From positions 1 to 7,201 of the forward strand of contig JAFPTE010000089.1 of assembly GCA_017400415.1 (NCBI GenBank): 7,201 nucleotides of DNA, given 5' to 3'. Below the pieces are notes generated by a model, which was not told the origin of the DNA, ran no database searches, and was given only the letters and a program-made list of their open reading frames with translations. Positions 6,092 to 7,201 of this stretch are shown here, one piece after another. Source of the DNA: Oscillospiraceae bacterium. Lineage in GTDB: Bacteria; Bacillota; Clostridia; Oscillospirales; Oscillospiraceae. The stretch's first letter is position 1. Each line of letters begins with the position of its first letter. The translations under genes were made by a program, and so were the position numbers.

Positions 6092-6157
6092 CCTTCCGCC
6101 CCGGCATTTTCGGGGAGGGCGAGGACGGCGTGACCATCGTGACGCTGAAACAATAAA
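6092..6157 (+). pseudogene. Duplicated mutS2 3'-end fragment (copy 2)
   Basis: It encodes the same final 20 residues and TAA as mutS2 but has no start codon, ribosome binding site or upstream coding sequence; the frame is broken right before it by the palindromic spacer. It is therefore a non-functional fragment. The only two changes from copy 1 are synonymous, which is unexpected for a decaying duplicate and hints that the copies separated while both were parts of working genes. The sequence after its stop (ACGG, then a GC-rich stretch and six T at 6170-6175) may be the original downstream flank of mutS2. Confidence 0.85.
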
Positions 6158-6261
6158 CGGAGGCGCCGCTTTTTTGCCCCCAAATGAGGTCCCAATGTAC
6201 GAATATTGGCAAAATGCTAAAAAACCCGCCGGAATTGTTTTGAGAATAGGCAAGATTTTTG
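6158..6261 (+). other. Intergenic sequence between the mutS2 fragment and the HPr promoter
   Basis: No gene is supported here. A T-run at 6170-6175 follows a GC-rich stretch, but I can pair only three bases (CGG 6158-6160 with CCG 6166-6168), too few for a confident terminator. An imperfect palindrome CCAAT...ATTGG (6192-6209, seven of nine possible pairs) lies about 50 bases upstream of the HPr -35 box and could be a regulator site. I do not see a convincing CcpA cre site. Confidence 0.4.
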
Positions 6262-6290
6262 TTGAAGTCTGTTTTCCCGTCTGCTATAAT
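6262..6290 (+). promoter_or_regulatory. Strong sigma-A-type promoter of the HPr-family gene
   Basis: TTGAAG at 6262-6267 and a consensus TATAAT at 6285-6290 are separated by 17 bases, and TGC directly before the -10 box gives an extended -10. The region is AT-rich. The predicted start is near 6297, leaving a leader of about 50 bases that contains a small hairpin and a perfect AAGGAGG. This is the best promoter in the window and implies high expression. Confidence 0.82.
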
Positions 6291-6307
6291 TTCGTTACAA
6301 GTTGTTG

Positions 6308-6323
6308 GGGGTATCGCTACCCC
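6308..6323 (+). other. Hairpin in the 5' leader of the HPr-family mRNA
   Basis: GGGGTA at 6308-6313 pairs with TACCCC at 6318-6323 around a four-base TCGC loop, about ten bases after the predicted transcription start and eleven bases before the Shine-Dalgarno sequence. It does not cover the ribosome site, so a role as a 5' stabiliser is more likely than translational control. Confidence 0.5.
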
Positions 6324-6347
6324 GAAGAGGATGAAGGAGGAACACCG

Positions 6348-6611
6348 ATGTTTGTGAAGGAAGTCGTTGTCAATAACCCTGTGGGGCTCAGGGCAAGACC
6401 TGCTACATTTTTTACCCAGAAGGCCAACGAGTTCAAGTGCAGTGTCTGGATCCAGAAGGACGAGCGCAAGGTAAACGCCAAGAGCCTCCTGGGAGTCCTT
6501 TCCCTGGGCATTACCAAGGACACCACCGTTACCATCGTGGCTGACGGTGATGATGAGGAGCAGGCCTGCGAGACCCTTTGCGAGCTTATCAGCAAGGAGT
6601 TTGCCGAATAA
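6348..6611 (+). CDS. HPr family phosphocarrier-like protein, Crh-like (Arg at position 15, Ser46 kept)
   Basis: An 87-residue protein with the full HPr fold pattern. The active-site loop reads NPVGLRARPA (10-19), where HPr normally has GLHARPA. His15, which accepts phosphate from Enzyme I, is replaced by Arg (codon AGG), so transfer of phosphate to PTS sugar transporters should not be possible. The regulatory site NAKSLLGVLSLGI (43-55) keeps Ser46, the target of HPr kinase/phosphorylase. This is the logic of Bacillus Crh, which has Gln15 and Ser46 and acts as a CcpA co-effector. By analogy this protein probably regulates catabolite-controlled genes in the cytoplasm. The start at 6348 is fixed by AAGGAGG at 6334-6340, seven bases upstream; the frame is open further 5' but without support. 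It has its own strong promoter and is followed by a terminator and then uvrC. Family is certain; the regulatory role is inference. Confidence 0.92.
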   Translation: MFVKEVVVNNPVGLRARPATFFTQKANEFKCSVWIQKDERKVNAKSLLGVLSLGITKDTTVTIVADGDDEEQACETLCELISKEFAE

Positions 6612-6630
6612 GGCAGCCTAAAAGACCATG

Positions 6631-6661
6631 AGGGACCGGCTTAGGCCGTGTCCCTTTTCTT
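6631..6661 (+). terminator. Intrinsic terminator of the HPr-family gene
   Basis: AGGGACCGGC (6631-6640) pairs with GCCG (6645-6648) and GTCCCT (6650-6655), a ten-pair stem with one bulged T at 6649 and a TTAG loop. It is followed directly by TTTTCTT. It starts 20 bases after the TAA. It ends only seven bases before the uvrC Shine-Dalgarno sequence, so it lies between the HPr promoter and uvrC. Confidence 0.83.
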
Positions 6662-6681
6662 GTATTCAAGGAGGTTTTGCC

Positions 6682-7201
6682 GTGACCCTGAGAGAAAAGG
6701 CTCTTGCCCTGCCCATGAAGCCCGGAGTTTATATCATGCGGGACAAGGACGGCACCGTTATCTACGTGGGCAAGGCCAAGCTCCTGCGGAACCGGGTCTC
6801 CAGCTACTTCCACGGGGCCCACAACGCCAAGACTGAGGCCATGATTGCCAAGATTGCGGATTTCTCCGTCATCATCGCCGATTCGGAGTTTGAGGCCCTG
6901 GTGCTGGAAAACTCCCTTATAAAGCACCACGCACCGCATTATAATATACTTCTGAAGGACGACAAGGGCTACCCCTTCATCCGGGTGGACCTGAAAAGCC
7001 CTTACCCCCGAATGAGCGTCGCCTCGAAAAGGGAGGAGGACGGGGCGGAGTACTTCGGCCCCTTCGGCGCCCGGGGCTCCACCTTCGCCGCCATCGACGC
7101 CATACAGAAGGCCCTTAAGCTGCCGGACTGCAGCCGGAAATTCCCCCGGGATATCGGAAAGGAGCGGCCCTGCCTCAATTACCACATGGGCACCTGCTCC
7201 G
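6682..7201 (+). CDS. uvrC: Excinuclease ABC subunit C, N-terminal part (3' partial)
   Basis: UvrC makes both incisions around a lesion in the UvrABC nucleotide excision repair complex. The window holds the first 173 codons. The GIY-YIG nuclease domain, which makes the 3' incision, is intact: GVY at 15-17, YVG at 28-30, Arg38 in LRNRVSSYF, and the metal-binding Glu76 in LENSLIKHHAPHYN, followed by LLKDDKGYPF. FGPFGARGS at 125-133 and the cysteines C150, C164 and C172 match the conserved region after the nuclease domain that binds an Fe-S cluster in other UvrC proteins. The start is GTG 6682, chosen because AAGGAGG at 6668-6674 lies seven bases upstream and the protein then begins at the usual distance before PGVY. 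The UvrB-binding and C-terminal endonuclease domains lie beyond the window. No separate promoter is visible between the HPr terminator and this gene. Confidence 0.96.
   Translation, partial: MTLREKALALPMKPGVYIMRDKDGTVIYVGKAKLLRNRVSSYFHGAHNAKTEAMIAKIADFSVIIADSEFEALVLENSLIKHHAPHYNILLKDDKGYPFIRVDLKSPYPRMSVASKREEDGAEYFGPFGARGSTFAAIDAIQKALKLPDCSRKFPRDIGKERPCLNYHMGTCS

Noticed and set aside
6158..6175. Intrinsic terminator ending in six T
   Set aside because: Only a three-base stem can be drawn before the T-run, which is not enough for a confident call.
5866..6195. A minus-strand open frame covering the repeat region
   Set aside because: It joins the reverse complement of both mutS2 end copies through the palindromes; the protein is simply a translation of the repeat, with no start signal or domain.
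6045..6347. A 5' extension of the HPr-family gene to 6045
   Set aside because: The extension runs through palindrome D, the mutS2 fragment in another frame and the promoter. The AAGGAGG at 6334-6340 fixes the start at 6348, which also gives the normal HPr length.

Overview
The window is GC-rich (by eye about 60%, with strong G/C third-position bias in the genes). It reads as chromosomal DNA of a low-redundancy Gram-positive Clostridia member, probably an Oscillospiraceae-type gut anaerobe. The indications are strong AAGGAGG or GAGG ribosome binding sites, a MutS2 with a C-terminal Smr domain, an HPr/Crh-like regulator with Ser46 next to uvrC, and the clostridial form of MurC. The genus assignment is inference; no marker in the window fixes it.

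Layout. Positions 1-212 are the 3' end of a gene whose product ends in fifteen PGxx tetrapeptides (PGEQ, then PGEN, PGED and PGDD), followed by a probable terminator. A Cof-type HAD phosphatase follows at 273-1091 (+). Convergent to it is murC (1229-2608, -), with a 13-bp hairpin just after its stop. A DUF2461 protein gene (2766-3434, -) lies upstream of murC on the same strand. It is divergent from mutS2 (3555-5936, +), and the two promoters stand back to back, with their -35 boxes one base apart. After mutS2 comes a 411-base gene-free stretch. It holds four consecutive palindromes and then a second, 66-bp copy of the end of mutS2 that differs at only two, synonymous, positions. Next is a strong promoter for a small HPr-family gene (6348-6611, +), a terminator, and the start of uvrC (6682 to the window end, +).

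The genes are mostly housekeeping: peptidoglycan precursor synthesis (murC), ribosome rescue or recombination control (mutS2), nucleotide excision repair (uvrC) and catabolite regulation (HPr-like protein). They do not form one pathway, and I see no new multi-gene system.

Three points deserve attention. (1) The HPr-family protein has Arg at position 15 where the phosphorylated His should be, but keeps Ser46, so it looks like a Crh-type regulator and not a sugar phosphocarrier. (2) The 3' end of mutS2 is duplicated around a palindrome-rich spacer, and recombination between the copies would remove exactly 220 bp and leave mutS2 intact. (3) The truncated first gene has a tandem tetrapeptide tail that grades from Gln through Asn to Asp.
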